Assembly (NCBI RefSeq): GCF_023734115.1
Contig: NZ_AP025737.1
Span: 930,001 to 994,000, forward strand
Direction of reading: 5' to 3'
Length of the DNA: 64,000 nucleotides
Origin: Herbiconiux sp. L3-i23
Lineage (GTDB): Bacteria > Actinomycetota > Actinomycetes > Actinomycetales > Microbacteriaceae
Shown here: in pieces, positions 17,448-25,054 of the stretch
How the letters are laid out: the number at the start of each line of letters is the position of its first letter
Position numbering within the stretch: the stretch's first letter is position 1
Notes under the pieces: generated by a model
The model's input: only the letters and a program-made list of their open reading frames with translations
Databases searched by the model: none
What the model was told of the DNA's origin: nothing
Program-made: the position numbers and the translations under genes

Positions 17448-18098
17448 ATGACCGACACCCTCGTCGAATTCGACATCGCCGCCGCCCGTCAGGAGATCCT
17501 CGACTACTGCCTCCGCTCGATGCAGTACGGGCTCAACTTCAACACGCAGGGCAACATCAGCATCCGCGTGCCGGGTCAGGACGGCCGGTTCCTGATCACT
17601 CCGACCGACCTCGAGTACGACCGGATGACCGCCGACGACATCGTGCTCGTCGACTGGGACGGCGCCGTCATCGACGGACCGCACGAGCCCTCGTCGGAGG
17701 TGACCGTGCACCTCGCCACCTACAAGCGCCGCCCCGACGTCAACGCCATCGTGCACACGGAACCGGTCTTCGCGAACGTGTGGGGAGTGGTGGGGGAGCC
17801 GATTCTCGGCACCCTCGTCAACATGGTGATCTACACGAAGGGCGACGTGCCGATCATGCCGTTCACCCTCAGCAACAACTGGGGCTTCGGCGACGCCATG
17901 TGCGACGTGATGGGTGACCTCAACGCGGTGGTGTGGGCGAACCACGGTCTGCTCACCGTCGGCGACAACCTCCGCGACGCGTTCAAGACGTCCGTCGCCG
18001 TCGAGTCGGCCGCGAAGGTGCAGGCCTACGCGCGGGCGCTCACCGACAAGCCGATCGTGCTCGACTACGCCTCGCTCGGCATCACGTCGTCGCTCTGA
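17448..18098 (+). CDS. Class II aldolase/adducin-family protein (FucA/AraD type)
   Basis: 216 residues, the usual length for L-fuculose-1-phosphate aldolase or L-ribulose-5-phosphate 4-epimerase. Family marks are TQGNISIRV, an acid in PSSEVTVH (near residue 84) and the Zn-ligand motif WANHGLL (His about 166). The usual His-x-His Zn pair is here HTE (residues about 102-104), so the second His is replaced by Glu. The reading was checked codon by codon (CAC ACG GAA). The change may alter the metal site or reaction. AGGAAGAG lies upstream. It sits between the kinase and a second aldolase, consistent with sugar-phosphate cleavage or epimerisation. Confidence 0.85.
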   Translation: MTDTLVEFDIAAARQEILDYCLRSMQYGLNFNTQGNISIRVPGQDGRFLITPTDLEYDRMTADDIVLVDWDGAVIDGPHEPSSEVTVHLATYKRRPDVNAIVHTEPVFANVWGVVGEPILGTLVNMVIYTKGDVPIMPFTLSNNWGFGDAMCDVMGDLNAVVWANHGLLTVGDNLRDAFKTSVAVESAAKVQAYARALTDKPIVLDYASLGITSSL

Positions 18099-18128
18099 CC
18101 GGAACGCGACAGGAAGAGGGGATCGACA

Positions 18129-19097
18129 GTGCTTCAGACGCTCGCGCAGTCGTTGGCAGCGGCCGAGGCCGGGGGATACGCGGTCGGGGCGTTCAACGTG
18201 TCCGACCTGAATCAGGCGTACGCCGTGCTCACCGCAGCCCGCCGCACCGGGTCGCCCGTGATCGTCCAGGCGATCGCCGGGATGGCGGCGTACGAGGACG
18301 AGGCGTGGTGGTGGGCGCGGCTGCGCGAGGTGGTCGTGTCGTTCGACGACGTGCCCGCGGTGCTGCACCTCGACCACGGCCGCAGCTACGACGACTGCGC
18401 CCGCGCCATCGACGCCGGCTTCTCGAGCGTCATGATCGACGCCAGCCGCGACGAGGTCACCGATGAGCCGTCCGACTTCGACTCCAATGTGGCGCTGTCA
18501 CTTCGGGTCGTCGAGATCGCGCACCCCGCCGGCGTCAGCGTCGAAGGGGAGCTCGGCACCATCGGCGGCGCGGAGGCGGGCGTGCGCGGCGAGGTCGACG
18601 AGATCGTCTTCGCCGACCCCGAGCAGGCCGAGGAGTTCGTGCGTCGCACGGGAGTCGACGCGCTCGCCGTCGCGGTCGGCACCAGCCACGGGTCGGTGAA
18701 GCTCGGGTCGCAGCGGCTGCGCATCCCACTGATCGCCGAGATCAAGGAGCGCCTCCCGAACACGTACCTGGTGCTGCACGGCAGTTCGTCGATCCCGGGG
18801 GAGGCGGTCGCCACGATCAACGCGCACGGCGGCGAGCTGCCCGAGTCGCACGGGATTGACACCGAGCAGAAGCAGCAGGCGATCGAGTCGGGCATCCGCA
18901 AGATCAATCAGGGCACCGACTCGCACCTCGCGTGGACGGCGGCGCTCCGCGAGTTCTCCGATCGCGAGCGGTCGGTGGTCGAGCCGTCGATCGCCACCGC
19001 GGTGGCGATGGGCGCCATGGAGCGCATCGTCGAGCAGCGGATGCACGAGTTCGGCTCGGTCGGGCGCGCCGCCGCCCTCACGCCTGCAGGACGGTGA
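18129..19097 (+). CDS. Class II fructose-bisphosphate aldolase-family protein
   Basis: 322 residues. Visible active-site parts are HLDHG (catalytic Asp82 and Zn ligand His83), VEGELGTIGG, GTSHG (His about 187) and HGSSS (His about 217), followed by an insertion and the phosphate-binding GIRKINQGTD. The long insertion is like the type B class II aldolases. The start is GTG with AGGAAGAGGGG upstream. The housekeeping aldolase is probably elsewhere; here it is likely an operon-specific aldolase giving dihydroxyacetone phosphate from a phosphorylated sugar (inference). Its last 20 bases overlap the convergent DeoR gene. Confidence 0.88.
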   Translation: MLQTLAQSLAAAEAGGYAVGAFNVSDLNQAYAVLTAARRTGSPVIVQAIAGMAAYEDEAWWWARLREVVVSFDDVPAVLHLDHGRSYDDCARAIDAGFSSVMIDASRDEVTDEPSDFDSNVALSLRVVEIAHPAGVSVEGELGTIGGAEAGVRGEVDEIVFADPEQAEEFVRRTGVDALAVAVGTSHGSVKLGSQRLRIPLIAEIKERLPNTYLVLHGSSSIPGEAVATINAHGGELPESHGIDTEQKQQAIESGIRKINQGTDSHLAWTAALREFSDRERSVVEPSIATAVAMGAMERIVEQRMHEFGSVGRAAALTPAGR

Positions 19098-19875
19098 CCC
19101 CGGCCTCGCGCAGCTTCTCGACCTCGGTCGCGTCGGCTTCGGTCGAGGTGACGAGCACGTCGACTGCGTTGATCGGGACGACGCGGCTGAGACGCCGCTC
19201 GCCGAGCTTGGTGTGGTCGGCGACGACGACGGCACGGGATGCGTTCAGGAGCATCCGGCGTTTGACATCGGCGTCGGGGAGCGACATGTTCGTGACCCCG
19301 TCGCCGGCGTCGATGCCGTTGCAGCTGACGAAGGCGAGGTCGGCGCGCACGCGTTCGAGCACCGCGTCGGCCATCGGGTCGACGAGCGAGTGCTGGCGGG
19401 CTCGGAGGGTGCCGCCGGTCACGACCACGGTGTAGCGGTTCGTCGCCGGCTCCAGTTCGAGCGCGATGCTCAGCGAGTTGGTGATGATGACGACGTTCTC
19501 GAGATCCTCGCGCTGCACGAGTGCGCGTGCCACCGCGGTCGTCGTGGTGCCGGCGTCGAGGATCACCGACTGGTGGCTCTCGACGAGACCCGCCGCCGCC
19601 TTGCCGATGCGCCGCTTCTCGCCCGACGAGGTGAGCAGGTTCTGCTCGTAGCTGCGCTCGAGCCCCGCGGGGCGGAGGCCCGCCACGGCGCCGCCGTGGA
19701 CCCGCTGGATGGTATGCCCCGCGGCGAGCGCGTCGAGGTCGGCGCGGATGGTGACCTCGGAGGTGCCGAAGATCTGGCTGAGGGTGGTGACCTTCGCGAA
19801 TCCGTCGCGTTCGATGATCGCGAGGATCTGCTCCCGACGCATCGGAGCGGGTGGCGTCTGCGACCACATCGTCAT
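19078..19875 (-). CDS. DeoR/GlpR-family transcriptional regulator
   Basis: 265 residues. The N-terminal winged helix (residues 12-60: RREQILAIIERDGFAKVTTLSQIF, then SEVTIRADLDAL) is followed by a sugar-phosphate-sensing domain containing the usual DAGTTTTAVA and VFVSCNGID-like segments. It ends inside the 3' end of the aldolase gene on the other strand. DeoR proteins generally answer to phosphorylated sugar intermediates, so it is the natural regulator of the kinase/aldolase operon. I see no clear DeoR operator in front of that operon. Confidence 0.92.
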   Translation of the reverse strand: MTMWSQTPPAPMRREQILAIIERDGFAKVTTLSQIFGTSEVTIRADLDALAAGHTIQRVHGGAVAGLRPAGLERSYEQNLLTSSGEKRRIGKAAAGLVESHQSVILDAGTTTTAVARALVQREDLENVVIITNSLSIALELEPATNRYTVVVTGGTLRARQHSLVDPMADAVLERVRADLAFVSCNGIDAGDGVTNMSLPDADVKRRMLLNASRAVVVADHTKLGERRLSRVVPINAVDVLVTSTEADATEVEKLREAGVTVLQA

Positions 19876-19892
19876 GAGGTCACCTTCGTATC

Positions 19893-19918
19893 CCTTCGAA
19901 CGCTTGTCAATCCGAAGG
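19893..19918. promoter_or_regulatory. Spaced inverted repeat upstream of deoR-type gene
   Basis: CCTTCG (19893-19898) and CGAAGG (19913-19918) form an inverted repeat with a 14-base spacer, just upstream of the regulator start; a minus-strand TTGACA lies within it. A possible autoregulatory operator; support is weak. Confidence 0.3.
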
Positions 19919-20009
19919 AGGACTCACGGTCGTGGACGGTGCGGGCCGGCGCCTGTGCACACAGCGGACGCTCGGCTGGCGTTCGGGCGGTGTCCGTAGC
20001 GTCGCCCGC

Positions 20010-21548
20010 ATGACTTCCCTCTGGCAGGACCGCCGCGACAGGACCGAACGTCTGCAGGGTCGCGAGCCGCTCACGCCGGAGTCGGTCGACGGCGAGCGTT
20101 TCGACGTCGTGGTCGTCGGCGCGGGGCTCACCGGGCTCATCACGGCGCTGCTGCTGGTGCGGGCCGGGAAGCGGGTCGCCCTGCTCGAAGCCGGACGGGT
20201 GGGCGCGCTCACCACCGGCGGCAGCACCGCGAAGGTGAGCCTGTTGCAGGGCACCGTGTACTCGCGGATGAGCGGCGAGACCGCGAAGAAGAACGCGGTC
20301 GCCTACGTCGAGTCGAACCGTGAGGGCTTCTGGTGGCTGCTGCGCTACCTCGACGACCACTCCGTCGACTACCAGGTGAAGGACGCGTACACCTACGCCG
20401 GCACGCCCGAGGGCGCGGCGACCGTCGACGACGAGCACCTCGCCGCCCGGCGCTTCGGTCTGCCCGTCGACAAAACCCGACTCGACCTGCCGTTCCCCAC
20501 CTACGGCGCCATCCGCCTCGCCGACCAGGCGCAGATCGACCCCATCGAGGTGCTCGATGCGCTCGCCGACGACTTCCGCTCCCGCGGCGGCGTGCTCGTC
20601 GAGAACGCCCGCGTGCGTGGCGTGAGCGCCCGCGGTGGCGCCCGCCGCGGTGACGCGCGGGTCCGCTCCGACGCGGGAGAGGTCGACGCGGGCAAGGTCG
20701 TCCTCGCGACGGGGACGCCGATCCTCGACCGGGGGTTGTACTTCGCGAAGACGGAGCCGTACCGCTCGTACGCGATCAGCTACCGGATGCCCGCCGACTC
20801 CCCGGGGATCGACGGCATGTACATCTCGGGTGACTCGCCCACGCGGTCCATCCGCACCGCGCCCATCGTCGCCGCCGACGGTTTCGGCGACGCGTCGGGA
20901 GAGCTGCTGCTGATGGGCGGCAACGGGCACGTCGTCGGCCGCGAGCCGCACGCGGCGGGCCAGGTCGACGACCTCGAGGAGTGGACGACGAAGTACTTCC
21001 CGGGCGCCGTGCGCACCCACGCGTGGTCGGCCCAGGACTACGTGCCCATGAACCCCCTGCCCTTCGCCGGTTGGATGCCCCGGTCGGCGGGGCGGGTCTA
21101 CTTCGCCACCGGTTACGCGAAGTGGGGCATGACGAACGCCGTCGCCTCCGGCCTGAGGATCGCCGCCGAATTGCTCGGCGAGGACCCGTGGTGGGGTCTC
21201 GTCATCGGCAGTCGCGTCACTCGCCCGCCGAGCATCCTGCGCGGGGCGAAGGCGGGCATCGAGGTCGGCAAGGAGACGCTCACCGGCTGGGTCGGCGCCG
21301 AGACGACATCCGCGCCCGAAACGCCGGCCGAGGGTCAGGGCGTCGTCGGGAACGTGGGCGGCAAGCCCGTCGGAGTGTGCACGGTCGCGGGACGCACGTC
21401 GCGCGTCAGCGCGGTATGCCCGCACCTCGGTGGGGTGCTCGGCTGGAACGACCAGGAGAAGAGTTGGGACTGTCCGCTGCACGGCTCGCGTTTCGCGGCC
21501 GACGGCACGCGGATCGAAGGGCCCGCCACTGCGGATCTGGCGCGCTGA
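20010..21548 (+). CDS. FAD-dependent oxidoreductase with C-terminal Rieske domain
   Basis: 512 residues. A DAO-type FAD domain begins at residue 30 (VVVVGAGLTGLITALLLVRAG, split here by the Rossmann turn) and continues past residue 400. A Rieske [2Fe-2S] domain ends the protein, with ligands in CPHLGG (Cys about 470) and CPLHGSRF (Cys about 488). This DadA-plus-Rieske fusion is common in soil bacteria; its substrate is mostly unknown. The ATG at 20010 is chosen because TAGCGT lies 7 bases upstream with no ribosome binding site, indicating a leaderless message. It is cytoplasmic and not obviously linked to its neighbours. Confidence 0.88.
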   Translation: MTSLWQDRRDRTERLQGREPLTPESVDGERFDVVVVGAGLTGLITALLLVRAGKRVALLEAGRVGALTTGGSTAKVSLLQGTVYSRMSGETAKKNAVAYVESNREGFWWLLRYLDDHSVDYQVKDAYTYAGTPEGAATVDDEHLAARRFGLPVDKTRLDLPFPTYGAIRLADQAQIDPIEVLDALADDFRSRGGVLVENARVRGVSARGGARRGDARVRSDAGEVDAGKVVLATGTPILDRGLYFAKTEPYRSYAISYRMPADSPGIDGMYISGDSPTRSIRTAPIVAADGFGDASGELLLMGGNGHVVGREPHAAGQVDDLEEWTTKYFPGAVRTHAWSAQDYVPMNPLPFAGWMPRSAGRVYFATGYAKWGMTNAVASGLRIAAELLGEDPWWGLVIGSRVTRPPSILRGAKAGIEVGKETLTGWVGAETTSAPETPAEGQGVVGNVGGKPVGVCTVAGRTSRVSAVCPHLGGVLGWNDQEKSWDCPLHGSRFAADGTRIEGPATADLAR

Positions 21549-21553
21549 TGCGC

Positions 21554-21559
21554 TAGACT
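21554..21559 (+). promoter_or_regulatory. -10 box TAGACT for helicase gene
   Basis: TAGACT lies 5 bases after the oxidoreductase stop. If used, it would give the helicase gene a 5' leader of about 180 bases. Nothing else clear is seen between 21560 and 21737, apart from three GACGGC/GCCGTC words that could pair. Confidence 0.4.
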
Positions 21560-21749
21560 GGGCGACCGGAGAAGCCGTCCGTCTTCCCTATTCGACCCCG
21601 AGTTCTCACTCTGCCCGGGTTGCTCGGATCTCAGACGGCCTCTCGTTTCGAATCGTCGACCGGCACCGTCGCCCGCCTCGTGCGCGGGAACGGTCCGGAA
21701 GCGGTGCGAGGGCAGACGGCTCCCGCACCGAAGTCCCCTGAGGAGGACC

Positions 21750-23876
21750 ATGGCTCGATCGAGCCAGGCACAGATGACCCGCAGCCGCAAGGGCTCGGGG
21801 CGTCCCGCCGACAACGAAGGACTCATCCCCGTCCTCGCCCGCGCCGTGCGCGAGGTCGAGAACGCCGCCCAGCGCGGGGCGGTGAGCCCGTCGAACCGCA
21901 CCAAATTCCAGGTGATCGCCCTCCTGGTGCGCGAAGAGCGCCAGCGCGCCAAGAGCGACCCGTCGCTCTCCGACGGCGACCGCGCCGACATCCTGAAGCG
22001 CCTCGACGGCGTTGCAACGATCCTCGCGAAGACCGCCGCGCGCGACACCTCGCTCATCGCCCTGCTCGAGAGCGACAAGCCGGGCAGCGACGCCGCGCGG
22101 TCGCTGCGTCGACGCATGCTCGAGGACGCCGGATTCGAGGTCGAGGAGGAGGAGCCGGCTCCGGCCCCCGCAGCGCTCGTCACCACGTCCGAGCGTCAGG
22201 TCGTGCCCGATTCGGTGCGGTCGCGGATGCTCGCGAACCCGTTCCTCGCGCCCGACTTCGCGGCCGCCGCGTTCCAGCAGGCGGCGCCCGCTCGGCGCCT
22301 CGCGAACTGGGAGCTGCTCGGCCCGCTGTTCAAGAGCTTCGAGTACGGCTCCGGCGGTAACTCGGCGAGCATGCCGTTGCCCGACCCGATCGACCGCGAC
22401 CGCGTCGCCCCGTCGGGTGCTCCGCTCATGCACCACCAGTCCCGCTTCATCGAGAGCGTCCGCCGCGGTCACCGCAGCTTCCTGCTCGCCGACGAACCGG
22501 GTCTCGGCAAGACCGCGCAGAGCGTCATCGCCGCCTCCGTGGCCGACGCCTACCCGCTGCTCGCCGTCGTGCCCAACGTCGTCAAGATGAACTGGGCGCG
22601 CGAGGTCGAGCTGTGGACCCCGGGACGCCGTGCGACCGTGATCCACGGCGACGGGGAGGATCTCGACGCCTTCGCCGATGTCGTCGTCGTCAACTACGAG
22701 GTGCTCGACCGCCACATGTCGTGGCTCAAGACCCTCGGGTTCAAGGGAATGGTCGTCGACGAGGCCCACTTCATCAAGAACCTCACCTCGCAGCGTTCGC
22801 GCAACGTGCTGTCGCTCGCGTCGAGCCTGCGGGAGCGCAACCGCGACCCGCTGATGATCGCCCTCACGGGTACGCCGCTGATCAACAGCGTCGAAGACTT
22901 CAAGGCGATCTGGCAGTTCCTCGGCTGGATCGACGACAAGGGGCCGCGCCCCATCCTGCTGAACCGCCTCGAGGAGACCGGGCTGACGCCCGCCGACTTC
23001 GGCTTCTTCCCCGAGGCCCGCCAGGCGGTCGTCGACATGGGCATGGTGCGCCGACGCAAGATCGACGTCGCCGCCGACCTGCCGGCGAAGCGGGTCGTCG
23101 ACCTGCCCGTCGAGCTCGACGACGACCTCGGACGCTCCATCCGCCAGGCCGAGAAGGAGCTCGCCGCCCGTCTGTTCGCCCGCTACCGCGCGGTGCTCGA
23201 GAACCGCAAGACGACCCCGTCGAAGGTGTCCCGCGAGGAGCGCGACGAGGTCGTGCGTCTCGTCGCCCAGGCCGAGCTCGACGAGTCGAAGGCGTCGAAG
23301 ACCGGCGAGAACGTGTTCACCATGGTCCGCCGCATCGGTCAGGCCAAGGCCGTGCTCGCCGCCGACTACGCCACCCAGTTGGCGCGCTCGGTCGGCAAGG
23401 TGGTGTTCTTCGCGAAGCACATCGACGTCATGGATCAGGCCGAGGCGACCTTCGCCCGCCGCGACATCAAGACGGTGTCGATCCGCGGCGACCAGACCGC
23501 GTTGCAGCGGCAGAAGCAGATCGACGCGTTCGATCAGGATCCCGAGGTCAAGGCGGCCGTGTGTTCGCTGACCGCCGCCGGTGTCGGCCTCAACCTGCAG
23601 GCGGCGTCGGATGTGGTCCTCGCCGAGTTGTCGTGGACGGCCGCCGAGCAGCAGCAGGCGATCGACCGCGTGCACCGCATCGGCCAGGAGGTCCCGGTGA
23701 CGGCGTGGCGGATCATCGCGGCGCACACCATCGACGCGAAGATCGCGGAGCTCATCGACAGCAAGGCCGGCCTCGCCGCTCGCGCTCTCGACGGCGACGA
23801 CACCGACCTGTCGGCCGAGTCCTCGGTCCAGCTCCTCGCCCTGATGGGCCTCCTCCAGGACGCCATCGGCCGCTGA
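21750..23876 (+). CDS. SNF2-type DEAD/DEAH helicase
   Basis: 708 residues. An N-terminal region of about 210 residues has no motif I recognise. The SNF2 motor then follows: Walker A ADEPGLGKT (about residues 246-254), DEAH box VVDEAHFIKN (about 335), then helicase lobe 2 with RGDQTALQRQKQIDAF, AGVGLNLQAA and the arginine-finger motif AIDRVHRIGQ near residue 640. It should be a double-stranded-DNA translocase in replication or repair, or a defence component; the sequence does not say which. AGGAGG is well placed before the ATG. No nuclease domain or defence partner is adjacent; downstream is a repeat array. Confidence 0.9.
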   Translation: MARSSQAQMTRSRKGSGRPADNEGLIPVLARAVREVENAAQRGAVSPSNRTKFQVIALLVREERQRAKSDPSLSDGDRADILKRLDGVATILAKTAARDTSLIALLESDKPGSDAARSLRRRMLEDAGFEVEEEEPAPAPAALVTTSERQVVPDSVRSRMLANPFLAPDFAAAAFQQAAPARRLANWELLGPLFKSFEYGSGGNSASMPLPDPIDRDRVAPSGAPLMHHQSRFIESVRRGHRSFLLADEPGLGKTAQSVIAASVADAYPLLAVVPNVVKMNWAREVELWTPGRRATVIHGDGEDLDAFADVVVVNYEVLDRHMSWLKTLGFKGMVVDEAHFIKNLTSQRSRNVLSLASSLRERNRDPLMIALTGTPLINSVEDFKAIWQFLGWIDDKGPRPILLNRLEETGLTPADFGFFPEARQAVVDMGMVRRRKIDVAADLPAKRVVDLPVELDDDLGRSIRQAEKELAARLFARYRAVLENRKTTPSKVSREERDEVVRLVAQAELDESKASKTGENVFTMVRRIGQAKAVLAADYATQLARSVGKVVFFAKHIDVMDQAEATFARRDIKTVSIRGDQTALQRQKQIDAFDQDPEVKAAVCSLTAAGVGLNLQAASDVVLAELSWTAAEQQQAIDRVHRIGQEVPVTAWRIIAAHTIDAKIAELIDSKAGLAARALDGDDTDLSAESSVQLLALMGLLQDAIGR

Positions 23877-23891
23877 GCCGCCCACCCTTGT

Positions 23892-24013
23892 TCGCTGAGG
23901 TAGCGGCGAAGGAGCGTACCGAGACCCTCGCGTGGCGCTCTCGATACGCTCGTTCCTCGCTACTCGAGCCGTCTCGATACGGCGCTGGCGCGCCTACTCG
24001 ACGACCGAATGCC
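23892..24013. repeat. Degenerate copies of the 66-bp family
   Basis: Contains diverged half-units such as GAAGGAGCGTACCGAGAC and inverted CTCGATACGCTCGTTCCTCG, directly after the helicase stop. These belong to the same family as the three complete 66-bp units that follow. No ORF is supported from 23877 to 25054. Confidence 0.6.
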
Positions 24014-24079
24014 GGTCGTCGAGTAGCGACGAAGGAGCGTATCGAGACGGGTCGAGTAAGCGAAGCGCATCGAGACCAC
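24014..24079 (+). repeat. 66-bp intergenic repeat, copy 1
   Basis: Two related half-units in tandem, each starting GTCGAGTA and ending ATCGAGAC. Other copies are at 24425-24490 and 24816-24881 in the same orientation and 55201-55266 inverted, all exactly 66 bp. Confidence 0.85.
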
Positions 24080-24098
24080 CGCGCCGAATTCTGACGCC

Positions 24099-24224
24099 CT
24101 GCTCGCTGAGGAGGCCCGCCAGGGCCGTCGCGAAGCGAGGAACATCGCACCCGTCCGAACTTCGAGCACACCGACGGACCCGTGTCGCATCGCGACGGCC
24201 GTGAACGGCCTCCTCAGCGACCAG
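24099..24224 (+). repeat. 126-bp palindromic element, copy A
   Basis: Two 40-base arms (identical or nearly so in all five copies) that pair at about 33 of 40 positions, around a 46-base centre that differs between copies. Each arm also holds its own small palindrome: GGCCC-GCCA-GGGCC on the left and GGCCGT-GA-ACGGCC on the right. Confidence 0.88.
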
Positions 24225-24256
24225 GAGGACGCACCACCCGCCGGAAGCTTGACGAC

Positions 24257-24382
24257 CTGCTCGCTGAGGAGGCCCGCCAGGGCCGTCGCGAAGCGAGGAA
24301 CTTCGCATCTACCCGAGCGTGGAGCGCACCGACGAACCCGTGTCGCATCGCGACGGCCGTGAACGGCCTCCTCAGCGTTCAG
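24257..24382 (+). repeat. 126-bp palindromic element, copy B
   Basis: Exactly 126 bp. Arms match copy A except the last bases (TTCAG for ACCAG); the centre is diverged. With copy A it forms a pair between 66-bp units 1 and 2. Confidence 0.88.
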
Positions 24383-24424
24383 CCGCCCTTCGTATCGCTT
24401 CGCGGGGCGGGCGGGCGACATCCC

Positions 24425-24490
24425 GGTCGTCGAGTAGCGACGAAGGAGCGTGCCGAGACGGGTCGAGTAAGCGAAGCGCATCGAGACCAC
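24425..24490 (+). repeat. 66-bp intergenic repeat, copy 2
   Basis: Same orientation and length as copy 1, with a few substitutions (GTGCCGAGAC for GTATCGAGAC). It begins the second round of the higher-order unit. Confidence 0.85.
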
Positions 24491-24507
24491 AGCGCCGAAC
24501 TTCGACC

Positions 24508-24633
24508 CTGCTCGCTGAGGAGGCCCGCCAGGGCCGTCGCGAAGCGAGAGACCGCACATCCGCCCGAACTTCGAGCACACCGACGGACTCGTATCGCATC
24601 GCGACGGCCGTGAACGGCCTCCTCAGCGACCAG
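24508..24633 (+). repeat. 126-bp palindromic element, copy C
   Basis: Exactly 126 bp. Arms as in copy A; the centre resembles copy A in its second half (ACTTCGAGCACACCGACGGA). Confidence 0.88.
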
Positions 24634-24648
24634 AGGAACTGCAAGCAC

Positions 24649-24774
24649 CTGCTCGCTGAGGAGGCCCGCCAGGGCCGTCGCGATGCGAGGAACTTCCCGT
24701 CCGTCCGAAGTGCGAGCCCACTGACGGACTCGTGTCGCATCGCGACGGCCGTGAATGGCCTCCTCAGCGACCAG
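24649..24774 (+). repeat. 126-bp palindromic element, copy D
   Basis: Exactly 126 bp, with one arm change on each side (GCGATGCGA on the left, GTGAATGG on the right). The left change restores pairing with the right arm at that position. Confidence 0.88.
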
Positions 24775-24815
24775 CCGCCCTCCATATCGCTTTGTGAGTG
24801 AGGCGGACCCTAACC

Positions 24816-24881
24816 GGTCGTCGAGTAGCGACGAAGGAGCGTATCGAGACGGGTCGAGTAAGCGGAGCGCACCGAGACCAC
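24816..24881 (+). repeat. 66-bp intergenic repeat, copy 3
   Basis: Third copy in the same orientation, opening the incomplete third round of the array (66-bp unit plus copy E only). Confidence 0.85.
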
Positions 24882-24899
24882 AGCGCGGAACTTCGACCC

Positions 24900-25025
24900 C
24901 TGCTCGCTGAGGAGGCCCGCCAGGGCCGTCGCGAAGCGAGGAACTTCGCATTTGCCCGAACGTCGGGCGCACCGACGGACTCGTGTCGCATCGCGACGGC
25001 CGTGAACGGCCTCCTCAGCGACCAG
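24900..25025 (+). repeat. 126-bp palindromic element, copy E
   Basis: Exactly 126 bp, arms as in copy A, ending 29 bases before the stop of the convergent peptidase gene. The array thus fills the whole space between two convergent genes. Confidence 0.88.
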
Positions 25026-25054
25026 CCGCCGCCCGTATTGCTCCGCTCAGCGCC

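Noticed and set aside
17448-18098. Assignment as L-ribulose-5-phosphate 4-epimerase or L-fuculose-phosphate aldolase
   Set aside because: Length fits both, but the changed Zn motif and missing isomerase gene leave the specific reaction open.
24099-25025. CRISPR-like array
   Set aside because: The repeated units are 126 bp palindromes with diverged centres and irregular spacers, not 24-40-bp direct repeats with equal unique spacers; no cas genes are near.
23892-25025. Remnants of coding genes (several open frames on both strands)
   Set aside because: The frames are low-complexity translations of the repeat units; no start context or domain supports them.
21750-25025. Helicase plus repeats as a defence or retron system
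   Set aside because: No nuclease, reverse transcriptase, methylase or other partner is present; the neighbours are metabolic genes, so a defence role has no support beyond the helicase itself.
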